Assembly: GCA_004335635.1 (NCBI GenBank)
Contig: QAXH01005875.1
Span: forward strand, 1,689 to 58,447
Reading direction: 5' to 3'
Origin: Chloromonas sp. AAM2
Taxonomy: Eukaryota > Chlorophyta > Chlorophyceae > Chlamydomonadales > Chlamydomonadaceae
Length of the DNA: 56,759 nucleotides
Shown: piece after piece, positions 23,601 to 34,900 of the stretch
How the letters are laid out: every line of letters begins with the position of its first letter
Position numbering within the stretch: the stretch's first letter is position 1
Position numbers and translations under genes: made by a program
The notes under the pieces: generated by a model
Databases searched by the model: none
Seen by the model: the letters and a program-made list of their open reading frames with translations, nothing else
Told to the model about the DNA's origin: nothing

Positions 23601-26150
23601 CATTCCAAACTGCCTTCTGTTGCTCCACTTGGTCAGCATGGCATCGAGCGCTAGCAACAGGCGCCCCCTGCTTCTCTACCCAAACTCGTTGTCCTGGCAG
23701 CTGCTCATCCACGACTTGCAAGGGCAAAGCCAACTGCAAAGCAGTCATGAAGCTCGACCACACAACACATTTCAACTCCTTACTCGAATGCCTAACTGCC
23801 TTCTGCTCACAGGGGTTGGATACACCTTTAATTCACAGCTCCACATCACAGCTTCATACAGCTCTTGAAAGGTTCATCACAGCTGTCGCGAATTCACGGC
23901 TTCACCTCAGCTCTAGTTGACTAACCCTCCCCACTCACGCTGGGTTCAATGGCCTGATACTCCGTGCCCTGAACGACCTGCAGCTTTCCGTTTGGCCCCG
24001 ACACCCCTATGGAGGTGGTGGAGCCGAAGCCCCTTGGGTCGCACACCACGTGCACCACATCCACAGCATCGCCTGCAATTAAACAACATGCAATTGCGAT
24101 TGCACGACATGCAATGGCGGCCATGCAGTGAAACATGGTCGCGTTTGAATTGAACAAGAGCAGCAACCTTCCGCTTCGTGCCGCGAAAACAAGATATGCA
24201 TGACCCGCACAACCTGCCCAAAAACTGAATCCAACAAGGTAGTACAAAAACAACAATGTTAGGTCAGGTGCAATGGCATAGTCTGCGACGCGTGTAATCG
24301 TGATGTACATTCAAACGCATGAATAATGCCTGCCAGGTCCACAGGCTGAGGTCCACATGGCTATGCATGGCATGCGATCTAATACACGTGAAGTTGGGTA
24401 ACACGCCTACATGACTGTGACCAGCTTCACGTACCTTCCTCCAAAATATGGTGCACTACCCATCCAACGGCCTTCTGGCTTTCAACTGTGGTGTCAACTG
24501 CCAGCATGACTGATCCACGCTTCTTGCTCTCATCGTCCCCAGTAAACCTGCAAACGGGCACAGAAACCCATGACTATAGATACGAAAGTCATTCAGGGAA
24601 TGAAAGCTAGTTTGCATGTGAATGCACAAGTGCTCACGGGAGTTAGATTGCTTCTTGTCGCTAGTGAGCTTCAGATGTGTCGAATAGCTTCTGATTGGGT
24701 CATGGTGTAGAGAACAGGGTGTTGGTCAGAGGGTGTCGGTGGAGGTATTACCACTTGAGCCTTCTTCGCGTTCAGATGATAAGTACTGGACATGGGGCCC
24801 CAGAATTGACATGTGCCCAGGACAACGCCCCATGACTGCCTGTCCTGGAGGAAGCAAAACCACTAACCTTTGCTGGCCCGTGATGTCGTCAATGGATCGC
24901 TCCGGAGAGTCGGAGGGCTTGAAGCGGCAGACGACTGCGCGTTGCTGTGTCTCGTAACGTGCCGTGAAGACAGGAGTTCCGGAACGTGGACACATCGGCA
25001 CGTTCAGATATCCCGGCACGGACGGCTTTCGACGTGCCCCGCATCTGACAGGAAGAGCGTTGGCTACTGCAAGAGGCTCAGAGCTGGCCAGCCGGTTAGC
25101 ACGGGCTGCCATGTCTGTCCGCATCTGATTCACAAAGATTTCTCCGGACGTGGTTGATGTTTGCGGCTTCACAATTGCAGATAAAGGTTGTACCTGTGAG
25201 ATAAGTTGTATGTTTTGGGAGGGCCCCTTGCGGTATGACGTAGACTTAGATCCGCTCACAGGTCACGTGCTGTTCATAGGTTGACTCATCCTGCACTTGG
25301 AACGCAACCGCGAGGATGTGCACAATTCAAACTGACCTGCTCCTCGTTGCGTCTAGTTACGCGTGGAAATAATGCTGGTCGCACGTTTAGGAGGGCTACA
25401 ATTCCTCACATGCGCTTTTTGGCCACGTCACAACGCGGGGCTCTGATTTGCAGGGTTTGCAGCCGACAAATGATCTACGCGCTTGCATGCGCTGCTAATT
25501 TATCACATGCGTTCTTTGTGGAGTGGGCCTGGTGTGAACTCGCAGCACTGGAGCCACTCGGAGTTATTGATGGTTGAGCGTTCACCTCACAGACCTGTGC
25601 ATGCGTGCTTCATCGATAGACGCAGCCTCGGACATGCACGCATTGGATCGGTCCTCGCTCTGGCAGACCTGCGCATGCAAGCTCGACCCTGGTCACTGGG
25701 ACCAGCATTGTAATCCGCCCAAACTGCGTTACACTTGTCTAATGCCCACGTAATGCTTGTCCAACGTCCAACCTCAAAATGTCAGCTACACCAATAACAG
25801 TACAGAAACGACTCCCCTCTTGCCTGGATTGCTACCAATCCTGTGTCAGATCTTGGTTGGAATTCCGCACCAACTCTGCATTGAACAGCACCACCTTTTC
25901 CTTCCAAAACCTGGCCCCTCAGGTCTTGCTGCGTGGGTGCGTTCTTAGGAAACCATCTGTCACTTGCTGCATCGCCTGCCGTGCGTGGACCTCTGGCCAC
26001 ACCCTCGGCACGCATTCCAATCTTACCCACTCCAGGCTGCGTCCGCAACTTGAATCGATGCTTGCTGACAGACTCGCTTAGTTCAATCTTGGGGAGCAAC
26101 TGGCTTAAGCTGACCGTTCTGAGAGAAGTCGCCCAGGGGCAGGGCTGCAT
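20662..26150 (-). CDS. tandem-domain universal stress protein
   Basis: Exons (minus): 26150-26031, 25193-24868, 24547-24435, 24072-23939, 23575-23486, 23096-22982, 22606-22545, 22291-22073, 21689-21561, 21202-21125, 20847-20662. All junctions keep phase (about 523 residues). USP domain 1 (from ~160) has VMLAVDTTVESQKAVGWVV, DVVHVVCDP, RALVIASHGPG and FGSVARYCYQHASLPLILI. USP domain 2 (from ~385) has RQVLLLVEYLTELATHWQ, RPGDHLHVWHL and HGSVSSELARHCPVPLVLL. The glycine pattern of the ATP site (G-2x-G-9x-GS/T) is shortened in domain 1 and incomplete in domain 2, so nucleotide binding is doubtful. About 150 N-terminal residues precede domain 1. The first 40 are basic and serine-rich and might be an organelle-targeting peptide. 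That first exon is the least certain part. Confidence 0.85.
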
Positions 26151-26215
26151 GTTCAGCAATCCTCTTGCCGTAAGTTGATGCAGCTGCCTCATTCACATTA
26201 TCAACCAATGTAAAA

Positions 26216-26250
26216 CAAACATGTTTGCCAGTTCTGAAACAGCTTTATTT
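26216..26250 (+). repeat. dispersed repeat A, copy 4
   Basis: ACATGTTTGCCAGTTCTGAA-ACAG, a short divergent copy just upstream of the stress-protein gene. Confidence 0.5.
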
Positions 26251-26277
26251 GCATTTGATGCTTAGGGTTGTGCAAAA

Positions 26278-26352
26278 GCGTATAATTTCAACTTTTATAT
26301 CGTATATATACGTATATTTGCGTATACCGTATACTGTATGCGTATATTTGCC
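26278..26352. repeat. AT-rich (GTATA)-like tract
   Basis: Repeated CGTATA/TATACG strings (TCGTATATATACGTATATTT) upstream of the stress-protein gene. Simple-sequence DNA; a core-promoter role is possible but unsupported. Confidence 0.6.
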
Positions 26353-26596
26353 CCCCATTTTGCGTTTTCTACCCCTTACGCAGGTCCAATGGGCCTGAAA
26401 CCTTGCCAACATGTCACAATAGGCATTGTAAGACTATATGCAAACGCTGGAGTCATTTCAATCTGTGCTTACACTCTTGCCAGCACGAAATGCGCTTACC
26501 GTTTCCGGTTTCTAACCACCTCACACTAAACCTCTTCAGACCCATTCAACCGTCCTCAAAAATGAAAAACGAGTATGAGGCACCAATCTAAACATA

Positions 26597-26682
26597 NNNN
26601 NNNNNNNNNNNNNNNNNNNNNNNNNNNNNNNNNNNNNNNNNNNNNNNNNNNNNNNNNNNNNNNNNNNNNNNNNNNNNNNNNN
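26597..26682. other. assembly gap (86 N)
   Basis: Run of N. It truncates whatever lies between the stress-protein 5' flank and the hAT remnant. Confidence 1.
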
Positions 26683-26732
26683 TCAGTGGGTTGACGCGGT
26701 GTGCCGACCACTCCTTGCCATGCCAAAGCATG

Positions 26733-26930
26733 TCACACAAATGTCCTGTTGACCTCTGCTGGTATGGCTGCTGCTGGTGCATCATCACTGTCATCAAGCA
26801 GGGCCAGCATGATAGCCTCATCAGACATTGCGGCTTGGCTGGCATTGCCACGGATGAACACAAGCTTCTCCGCTCGAGTGATGGCCAGCTTGTTGCGGGC
26901 CTTGGTGACACCACTTGAGACACTTCATGT
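26733..26930 (-). pseudogene. hAT transposase C-terminal remnant
   Basis: The minus-strand frame reads SSGVTKARNKLAITRAEKLV followed by FIRGN, an acidic tail (LALLDDSDDAPAAA) and a stop at 26733. A K-x-RN-L...LVF motif followed by an acidic tail is how hAT-superfamily transposases end (the hAT dimerisation region). The frame is closed by TGA just upstream and no N-terminal hAT parts are visible, so this is a fragment or one exon of a decayed element. The gap begins 50 bp beyond its 3' end. A related non-autonomous element lies at 29770-30285. Confidence 0.55.
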
Positions 26931-28955
26931 AGCACTTCATACTCCCGGCATTTGCCTTGTCCGGCGCAATGACAACATCAAATGCATTCCACCAACTGTT
27001 GACACCGGCTTTCCTCTTAGTGGCTGTTAGCTGCTGCCATGACTGGTCAGCTGTCATGTACTTGCCATTACCAGTGATACTAGAACCGCATGTGTGACCA
27101 CCTGTTCCGAACAATTTGACGCAGTGAATGCGGTACGCATCCTCGACGCATGTCATGTGACGGCTTCCCTGATGTAAAATTGCCTTTTTAATGTGTAACC
27201 TTTCCTTGTGCACTGCAAGATGGGAGGTGGAATGTCCTTGTCAGACATACGAGTTCAGAATTGCTACTCAGCACGCATAACATGCCAGCTCCCAAACGAA
27301 CATTCCAAACATGCTAACATTCAAGGTACCAGACAATCCAGGCACATCTCGCCTCGCAGCAACACCTCCCTGCGCCGCTGTGGTGTGAGGCGGAGGGTAT
27401 CAGGGGAGCTGTGCTTCGCAAAAACTGGCAAACATGCCTTTTTTGTGCATCCTCCTGTACACCCTCTGGCCTGTTTCGCCTTGAGCGACTTAGCTGGGTG
27501 CAGGTTTTGCGATATTGCTCAGGACTGCTCCGGCGACCCGCGCGCAACTTAGCGTAGTCCCCATGCCTGTGACGTAGACCTGCTCGTAAGATGGCGTAAC
27601 GCCCGCTCCCCTCAGTGCCTGCCAGCTTGAAAAGCCATGAGAGATAACCTGACCGCTCAAGGCAAGCAGCCGCAGCCATGTACATGACTCACATGCACAT
27701 TGAATGTCCACATGCACTTGCACCGAGCGCACATGACGATCCAAGGCAGTGCAGCTGTGCATCAGACCCCGTGGTTTCGCACTGTGTGTGCAGCTGACAA
27801 GGACATCTGGCAGGGTTTGATCATTGTTACAGTGGCTCGTAAAGTGTGAGGAGCTGTGCAAGGCTTGTGTAAACACAAAATGCCAAGGGGCAGGTGGCAC
27901 GCCAATCCACGTCCCTCGGACAAAGCAAAGCACGTCAAGGCAGTGCAATAGGACCTATAACGAGGCCGTCTTTCTACAGTAGCTTGTCTCCACAGCATCA
28001 CCACATTGCTACAGCTGGCCAGCATAAAGACTTACGCACAAAATCAACCACCATCTATGACATTGCCATGTCAGAAACGCCTGTCAGAGAGTAGGTACAG
28101 CATCGGCAACAACTATCATTCCGTAGTTGCATTTGACACACTGCACAAACACAAGATTATCACCACACATCTTGAACACCAAACACACGCATTCACGCAC
28201 ACATCTTCTGCTGACGTCTCACACACAAGCACCACGATCGCATGTAAGAGAGTGCACATGTGCTGCCACATTGGCAAGTGCAACAGACGCATGCAATAAC
28301 ATATCAGATACCAGCCGGACAGCAGGTACCCAAGTCTTAACAACAAAAAGAAAGCGGCGTAGAACACAGCAATAGAATTGTAAACAGGCAGAAGCTACAG
28401 TGGCAGCCACCGCCCAAACCGCACAGTACCCTTCAGCAAAATCTCGTGTCACAACTATTCCAGGTGTAGTGCCAATAATCACGTGCACGGCCACCCATCA
28501 CCATGTCTTGCCCTCTCGCATCATCAACACTCCCTCTCTTACAGCTCTCCACATTGTTCCAACCGTGAGTTTGAACCTTACACACCACCTTGTGATTCAG
28601 TGCCAGTGTGGGAACACATGGGGGCACTGAGAACCGAGGCTGCGATTGAAAACCCAACCACTGGTGCATGAGACAGCACACAAAGCCCCTACGGGGTGTT
28701 GTGTGCATGCATGCTGGCGCTCAAGCAGACCAAACACAGTTTAGAGTAGCTACACCCCACCCAACCCGCTGTAGGCGAATGCACGCACACTCAACCTCAC
28801 ACACGACATTGGAGCATCTACATGCAGCACTGCACATTCATTCCACGGAACAGCGTGCACAGTGCTGCCGACCAGAACATCTCAAACAGGTTCATACATG
28901 TGGAAATGACCCTGGGCTGACTCGCGCATACGAAATACACGTGTTCCGAGTTTAT
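26931..28955. other. no gene recognised
   Basis: A minus-strand open frame (27213-26821) overlapping the hAT remnant may be further degraded transposon. A reverse copy of repeat A core lies at about 27423-27448. The right end is presumably 3' flank of SPP. Nothing else is supportable. Confidence 0.45.
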
Positions 28956-31900
28956 TTACTCCTTTGGCTGTGCTTGCTGCTGTTGTTGTTGTGCTGGGGT
29001 TGTGTCGTCGAGTGCCTTCTTCAGGTTGAGGGATTGGGCAGCTGCCAGCATGGCGGTGAACATGGCCATGGGGTTCATGATCACAGGGGCCTGAGGGGGC
29101 AAGCAAGGCAAGCAAGGTGAGGCATGACAGACAAGGCCAATGTCCGACCCCTCGGGCTCCTGCAATAAATTACTCCGAGCAGCAGCCCAAGTGAACATGG
29201 AAATGAATTCAGCTTGAAAACAAACTTCTGACACGATTTCTGACACAAAACGAGCAAGGAGATGAAAACTTGAACAGAACTGCTGATGCAGAATACAGAC
29301 AGTCAAACAGTCGAGAGGTGGTAAAGATCAGTAGAAGCGGTACGATGCAGCAGTCAGTCGCTGGAACACGTCAGTACAACTCTGGCTGCGGTACTAGGGC
29401 TGCAGCAGTTACTACAACTAGGGCACCGCCCACGCGCGTGCATGGTGATGCAAACCCTGCATGCACCCACCTGCCCTGTAGCTCCTGCCTGGTTGGCCGC
29501 TGCCCAGTCCTGGTCCGCCATGCGGCTGCTACCGATGCCGTTCACCAACCGCTCCTCGGGGGGCTCGGGGGCGGACTTGCCTGCACAGGCACACGAGGTG
29601 GTTGTGGGTCGGTTGAGGGCAATCTAATAACTTAAACTAACACTAACTGACACCAAGGGAAGACGAGCCTGCTACACTTCCAACCTTGCAGTTTACCAAA
29701 CACAACAACAGCAGGCATCTACAAGTGCATAAGCGCCTGATGCTTGATTGCAAACGGTTGCGCCTATACCAGGGTCGTCGAAAGCGGCGAGCGTTCAGCG
29801 AAAAGTACGCTTTCACCGCTTTCAACAAAATCGAGACAGGATGCGGCTGAAAGCGGGGCAAAAAACAGTTTCCGTCAACGATTTCTGACTTTCCTCTCAA
29901 ATGGCAAGCCCGCCTGAGTTAAGACCTGCGCCATTGCGTCTTTGACAGTAATGCCATGGTCCGTGCTTGTTTTGTGTGTGATTTCAGAGAAAAGAACAGG
30001 CAGCCGCAAAGAAACGTCCGGAAACCGCACGGCACAGGAGGCGATGCTGAGGACTTGCCGCTTGGTATCCAGCCAACAAGCCACTTTGTTTACACAAGCA
30101 AACATGTCCGTGAAATGCTACAGATGATAAACTTCTCCTGGTGATTTCCAGTGTCATAAATGTTACAAAAACCACAAGCTCAGCGGTTTCCCCGCTTTCA
30201 TGCCCCGCTTTCATACAACACAAAGCGCCAAATCTACCCGCTTCCGCTTTCGCGACGCTGGTGCTTTCCGCTTCCGATGACCCTGGCCTATACAGGCCAA
30301 AACGATCGTTTAATGATCATGCGTTTGCTTGAAGAACACTGCTGAATGCTGCCAGCAGTGTGGTGCACTTACCGCTTGTGCCCACGCATGTGTACAGGGA
30401 GTCGTCATCCAGCTTGAGCTGTGTGTATGCATGGTAGATGTCCTCGACTGTGATGGCCTCGTACCTGAACACACGACACGCATATCACAGCAGTGAAAAC
30501 ACAACACACGGCGTCGCACACAGGTGAGCACACAGGTGACATACTGGTGAGCATAGCACAGACCACACATCAACGCACTGATAGGGAGATGTTTGCAATG
30601 GGAGGCTTTCAAACTTTAGGGCTAAAGCCGATGGTATGAATGCACACAGTACATTCACAGGCTGGTCAGGGACTGTGGGTGGGAACAGGGACTGTGGGTT
30701 GCCAAAGAGTCAAGACATGACTGTTGCAACTGCAGTAACAGCGCCAGCGAGTGTCAGAGCCAAGCACAACGGGCTATGAGCAGCCAGAAACCGTTACTCA
30801 CATGGTCTTGAGGTCCCTGAGGCACGTGACACTCTTCCAGGGCACGTGTGGGTTCTGCAGGTGCGTCATGAGGCCCAGCCAGTAGCTGTTGTCCTTCAGG
30901 TCACTCTCGTGCCGCGTGAGAATGGTCGTGCGAGCGCGGGCCAACTCCCGGCGGTTTATTGGCGACGCCTCAATGTCTCTGAGCACGGCCACGCTGGCGT
31001 CCAGGGCATCGAAGATCTTGGTGGGGTGACTGGTCACGTGCACACTGAACCTGCGAGCGCGAGGGAGGGGATACAAGGGAAAGCGTAAGATACCTTGCCA
31101 AATTCTTGTGTCAAGGTAATAATCTGCCGGTAAACAGAGTTCTACTAGCTTGCCTACAGTTCTAATGAAAATTGTGCCACTGTCACAAGGACTAGCTCGC
31201 CTGTACATGTACGCCTCGCGTGGTACCACTTACCATGACTGAGATGTGCATGTGGACCGAGTGTGTGGCAAATCTGCGCACCACTCCCACCCTGGTCACA
31301 CTCTCACTCCCACCCTTACACGCCCACTCACCACCCTGCCCTCACTCTATCCAGCATGGTGCACTCGAAGGACACGTCATAGGTCAGGCCCAGGGAGTCA
31401 CGGACCTGCACACATGCATCACATGCATCACATGCATTCGTTGACCTACACGCATGCGCATGCATATGCGTTCATTGGCCTGCATATGTGCATATGTGTC
31501 TCAATTCATGCAGAGCTCAACATGGCAAACCCCTGTACCGTACTTGAAAGAAATTGAACCGGGGACCGCTAGGAATTTGTCGCAGGAGAATGCGTGCGCT
31601 GATTCACATGCGCTCAAAATTCAACCCTGTACCATATTGCGAGGAATTGAAGGACGAACTGACGTTGATGCAGGAAAGTATGTGGCCTGACTGGCAGCCA
31701 TGAAAACTGAACCTCTTGCAAATAACCAGCCTGTTATGGTGGGTAGGCTAGATTACAGTGCTCAGCCCGTACCGTTGTGAATAGCCTTGAGTTGATGATC
31801 TCCGTGAGCAGCAGCAGCAGGCACGAGGTGTACAGCGGGTGCTTGCGCCGGGCCTCCGCCGCCTGCTGCCTGGCCAGCTGGTTGGGGTAGCTAAGCTGGG

Positions 31901-34900
31901 GCGCGGGAGGGGGGGCAACCTCACCCTGGGGGAGCAGAAAGCACAATGCCATGCAACATGCATAAGCACCTGAATCCACTGGCGATGGAGACAGAGACAG
32001 GCGACAGAGACGCATGTGGGAAATGCAGGAAGAGATCACAGAACAAGCAAGGAGGCAACATCAGCTACTTATCACACACGCTGGAGACGGGGATGACGCT
32101 GGAGATGGAGAGCGGGAGACGACGGCCCCAAATCTTCCGCTCCAGTATTCATGCGAAGGTTTTGATTAGCCATGCACGGAACAGAAGCGGCAAGGCAGAG
32201 GCACTGCTGCTACCCCTCTCCAGGTTGCTAGTGATGGCAGCATTGGCTTGGCAGCTTCAGCTGCAGAAGAGAATAACGTCGTGCTTGCTGGAAGATGCGC
32301 ATGAGCTGACCGCCCTTGGCCCCTCCCCACTTCTCAACTTTCGGCTCCCAAGCCTCCACATCCAAAGTTCTACAAATGATGGCAATGGCTGCCTAGCCTG
32401 ACTCACAGTGAGGGGTGGCAGCGGGTCGTAGTTGCCGAAGGGACCCCATCGTGCGGGGGCGGGCCCGGCAATGTACGCCACTGCACGCTCATCGCTATCC
32501 TGTGGGAGGGTGAACAGAAGAAGGCACAGATAAGGTGTGTGAAAAGTGTGCGTCGGTGTGTGTTGCCTGGTTCAAGCAGCAACGGAAACACGAAGGTGGA
32601 CGCGTGCGCGAATCTGCCCTCACAAATAAAAAACGTACGCATTGGCAGCAGTTTTGAATTGCAAAGGCTCCAGTACAATCCTTGAAGCTGCAAACGCCCA
32701 GCGCCACCCTATCCCACCCCAGCACCCCTTATTCAACCCCACCGCATCCACACCATCCATGTCACTCAATCATATCCAGGGCTTGGTGTAGCTAGGTGGA
32801 GCACCTTCAACCTCAGTAGTCCGCTTTCTCCCTTTTGGCTCTAAAACAGACCTTCCAGAGGACCCTGAACCTTGCATGTGCTTGATTTTTGGCGGCATCA
32901 TGCCCATGCCTTGTTTAGGATAGGGATGTTGGCTGCTGCTGAGCTGGTTGGTCCTGCGGTACCGTGGGTTTGACCATGATAAGCTATGTAAAGATGATTA
33001 TGAGTCAGTAGTACGTCTAACACCAACCCCACGCCACGCCCTCAGGCCCCCACCTGCAGGTGCCAGGCCGCATGCCTCTCCTCAAAGGGCAGGGTCTGGA
33101 ACCCCTGCGTCACGTGCTCAATGGGCAGCACCTTCTCCGGCTGCCTTGGCGCCACAGTGCCCAGGTACCGCAGCACCAGGTCCTCAATCACCTGCCCGTC
33201 GATGTCACCCACGATGTTGATCTCAATGGCATCTGCGCAGCACAGGACAGATAAGCATGAGTACTGATGACAGATCTTGTCAACTGCTGTTCACAGACCC
33301 GTCAGCGTCACCAACCAGGATGATCTCAATTGCGTTCATGGTGCGGAGAACAGGCAGGATGTGGTGGGAGCAGGCAGGCACCTCTGGCACTAACTATGGC
33401 TAAATGCAACTGTGATAACAGATGAAGATAGAAACCGCTGACCAGTTGAATTGGTACCCATGTGGTACCTCTGGCACTACCTAGGCACGATGGCTGAATG
33501 CAACTGTCATAGCAGATGAAGATAAAAACCGCTGACCAGTTGAATTGGTACCCATGTGGTACCTCTGGCACTACCTAGGCACGATGGCTGAATGCAGCTG
33601 TCATAACAGATGAAGATAAAAACCGCTGACCAGTTGAATTGGTACCCATGTGGTACCTCAGGCACTAACTAGGCACGATGGCTGAATGCAACTGTCATAA
33701 CAGATGAAGACAAGAACCGCTGGTCAGCTTGACTGTTCCTTCCTTGCGGTGCCCATTCTGTTCCGTGTACAGTGCAATACGCCCAGACACAGACGCACAC
33801 ACGTGCCTTTGCCTCTGACTTCCGGTCCATTCGTTAGAACAGATACCGGCACGTACCCAACTGTAAGAAAAACTGCTCCGCAACAAACCCAGTCCGGTTA
33901 CCTGCATGCATGAGTCCCATTGTGGTCCTCCTGACCCCCTCCAGCGTGAGCGCGTCCAGCTCCTCCTCGGTGGGGTCACGGAACTGACGCGTGGAGGGGC
34001 CGCCCATCATCATCTGAAAGAAACATCACTTGCAACGTTGGCAAACTGCAATATTCTAGATTCGCTTTGGACAAAAGTGTTGGACTTGGGTGCATGGGAC
34101 CATTCATCATCATCTGAACACAATGCATTTGCATTACATCTGCCAATTATGCGCAACATGAAGTACAAGTATCAACAGCCCAGGCTTCAAGAATATCTCA
34201 GAACCTTGGCAAACGGGCTTTTCGGTTACACGCATGATCGTGACATGCACCATGCACTTGCACAACATGCAGTAGCAGGACATCAGCATGCATCTGGACC
34301 AGCTAAGAACACGACGACTGCGGATTGTCTTGCAAAAAGCGTCAACAATTACAACCACACCTGGTACGATGAAGTGCTGTTCCTATGCATGTGGTACCAA
34401 ACAGCCCCTCAAAACGCCATTCACCTGCATGATGCGCTCTGCCGTTGCCTTCTCCAGGCTCTTGCTCATGGTGCCCTTGTTGTTCACGTAGTGCGTCTTG
34501 GCCCGCTTGAGCGCCTCCGCGTCCCACACAGGCTCCTCCAGGAACATGTGCAGCAGCTCAAACGCAGCCTCCATGCTGCCATGACCAACCTGACGCGAGC
34601 AAACGGTGGCAATGGAGCTTGAGACGCATGGATCAACGTGTTCGGCTACACTCCAGCTGCCTTTCACACATCATCATCATCATTACATAGCTTCTCATGG
34701 TTCAACCCACGGTACCGCAGGACCAACCAGCTAGGCGCTCAGCAGCAGCCAACATCCCCATCCTAAGCATATATGGCTGGCATCTAATTAGTATGGCTGG
34801 CGAGATATTAACACAAAGTGTGTGCACAGTAACAAAGGAAAGTGGCAGTTGCTTGAGGGTGTGACCCAACCCAGACACATTGTTATGTGCATCTTCACCA

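Noticed and set aside
30757..31250. 143-residue frame as a separate gene
   Set aside because: It is an SPP exon (31050-30802) read through into its introns.
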